From an uncultured bacterium (GTDB lineage: Bacteria > Verrucomicrobiota > Kiritimatiellia > RFP12 > UBA1067), in NCBI GenBank assembly GCA_902799385.1, contig CADCAK010000004.1, positions 1 through 64,000 on the forward strand: 64,000 bases of DNA. Direction: 5' to 3'. How positions within the stretch are numbered: position 1 is the first letter of the stretch; each line of letters starts with the position of its first letter. The notes under the pieces are model-generated. The model worked only from the letters and a program-made list of their open reading frames with translations, was not told the DNA's origin and made no database searches. The translations under genes were made by a program, and so were the position numbers. This document shows positions 63,988 to 64,000 of the stretch, piece by piece.

Positions 63988-64000
63988 ATGGCAGGCGAAT
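63988..64000 (+). CDS. Start of a gene cut by the window end
   Basis: ATG GCA GGC GAA (M-A-G-E) about 35 nt after the expected transcription start of the 63918-63947 promoter. No clear ribosome site is seen. Only four codons are visible, so nothing can be said on function. Confidence 0.3.

Overview
The window reads as one high-GC bacterial chromosome segment, densely packed on the + strand. Only nagA and one tRNA are clearly on the - strand. The likely source is a member of the Planctomycetes-Verrucomicrobia-Chlamydiae group, most like Kiritimatiellota or Verrucomicrobiota. This is inferred from very large secreted proteins with InlB-type (Flg_new) and thrombospondin-type-3-like repeats, a coaE-rho gene pair, and a five-gene pilus/secretin cluster whose order recalls the Akkermansia muciniphila Amuc_1102-1098 locus (from memory, not searched).

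Layout. 2-27964: a three-gene overlapping set made of a large secreted protein cut by the window edge, a small coiled-coil lipoprotein, and a 7839-residue giant protein whose C-terminal two-thirds is built from about four copies of a roughly 1000-residue super-module. 28017-31650: acetate kinase, phosphotransacetylase and a KpsF/KdsD-type sugar-phosphate isomerase; the phosphotransacetylase gene is bracketed by two inverted copies of a structured 104/113-nt palindromic element. 31683-39774: a PilMN-PilO-PilP-PilQ-like envelope complex. 39797-42152: coaE and rho. 42179-51123: an InlB-repeat surface protein overlapping uvrA. 51199-55653: a secreted C10 (streptopain-like) protease fused to beta-helix repeats. 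55690-58264: recA, two convergent tRNA-Ser genes and nagA. 58354-63843: a two-protein polyketide-synthase-like set with all synthase, acyltransferase and dehydratase catalytic residues replaced but an intact-looking phosphopantetheinyl transferase, followed by a short KamA-like radical SAM protein. A new promoter and start codon lie at the right edge.

The most notable observation is a family of about 180-240-nt repeats with short terminal inverted repeats. Four copies lie inside three housekeeping genes (kdsD, coaE and twice in uvrA). All are read in the same frame and sit in linkers or loops of otherwise normal enzymes. They behave like the Rickettsia palindromic elements, but the sequence is one I do not recognise. 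The second is the catalytically stripped PKS-like protein pair. The third is an octamer (NNAACCAC) repeat with almost no G on the coding strand, placed just upstream of rho and of the pilMN-like gene, which could act as Rho loading sites. No CRISPR array, rRNA, prophage or transposase was seen.
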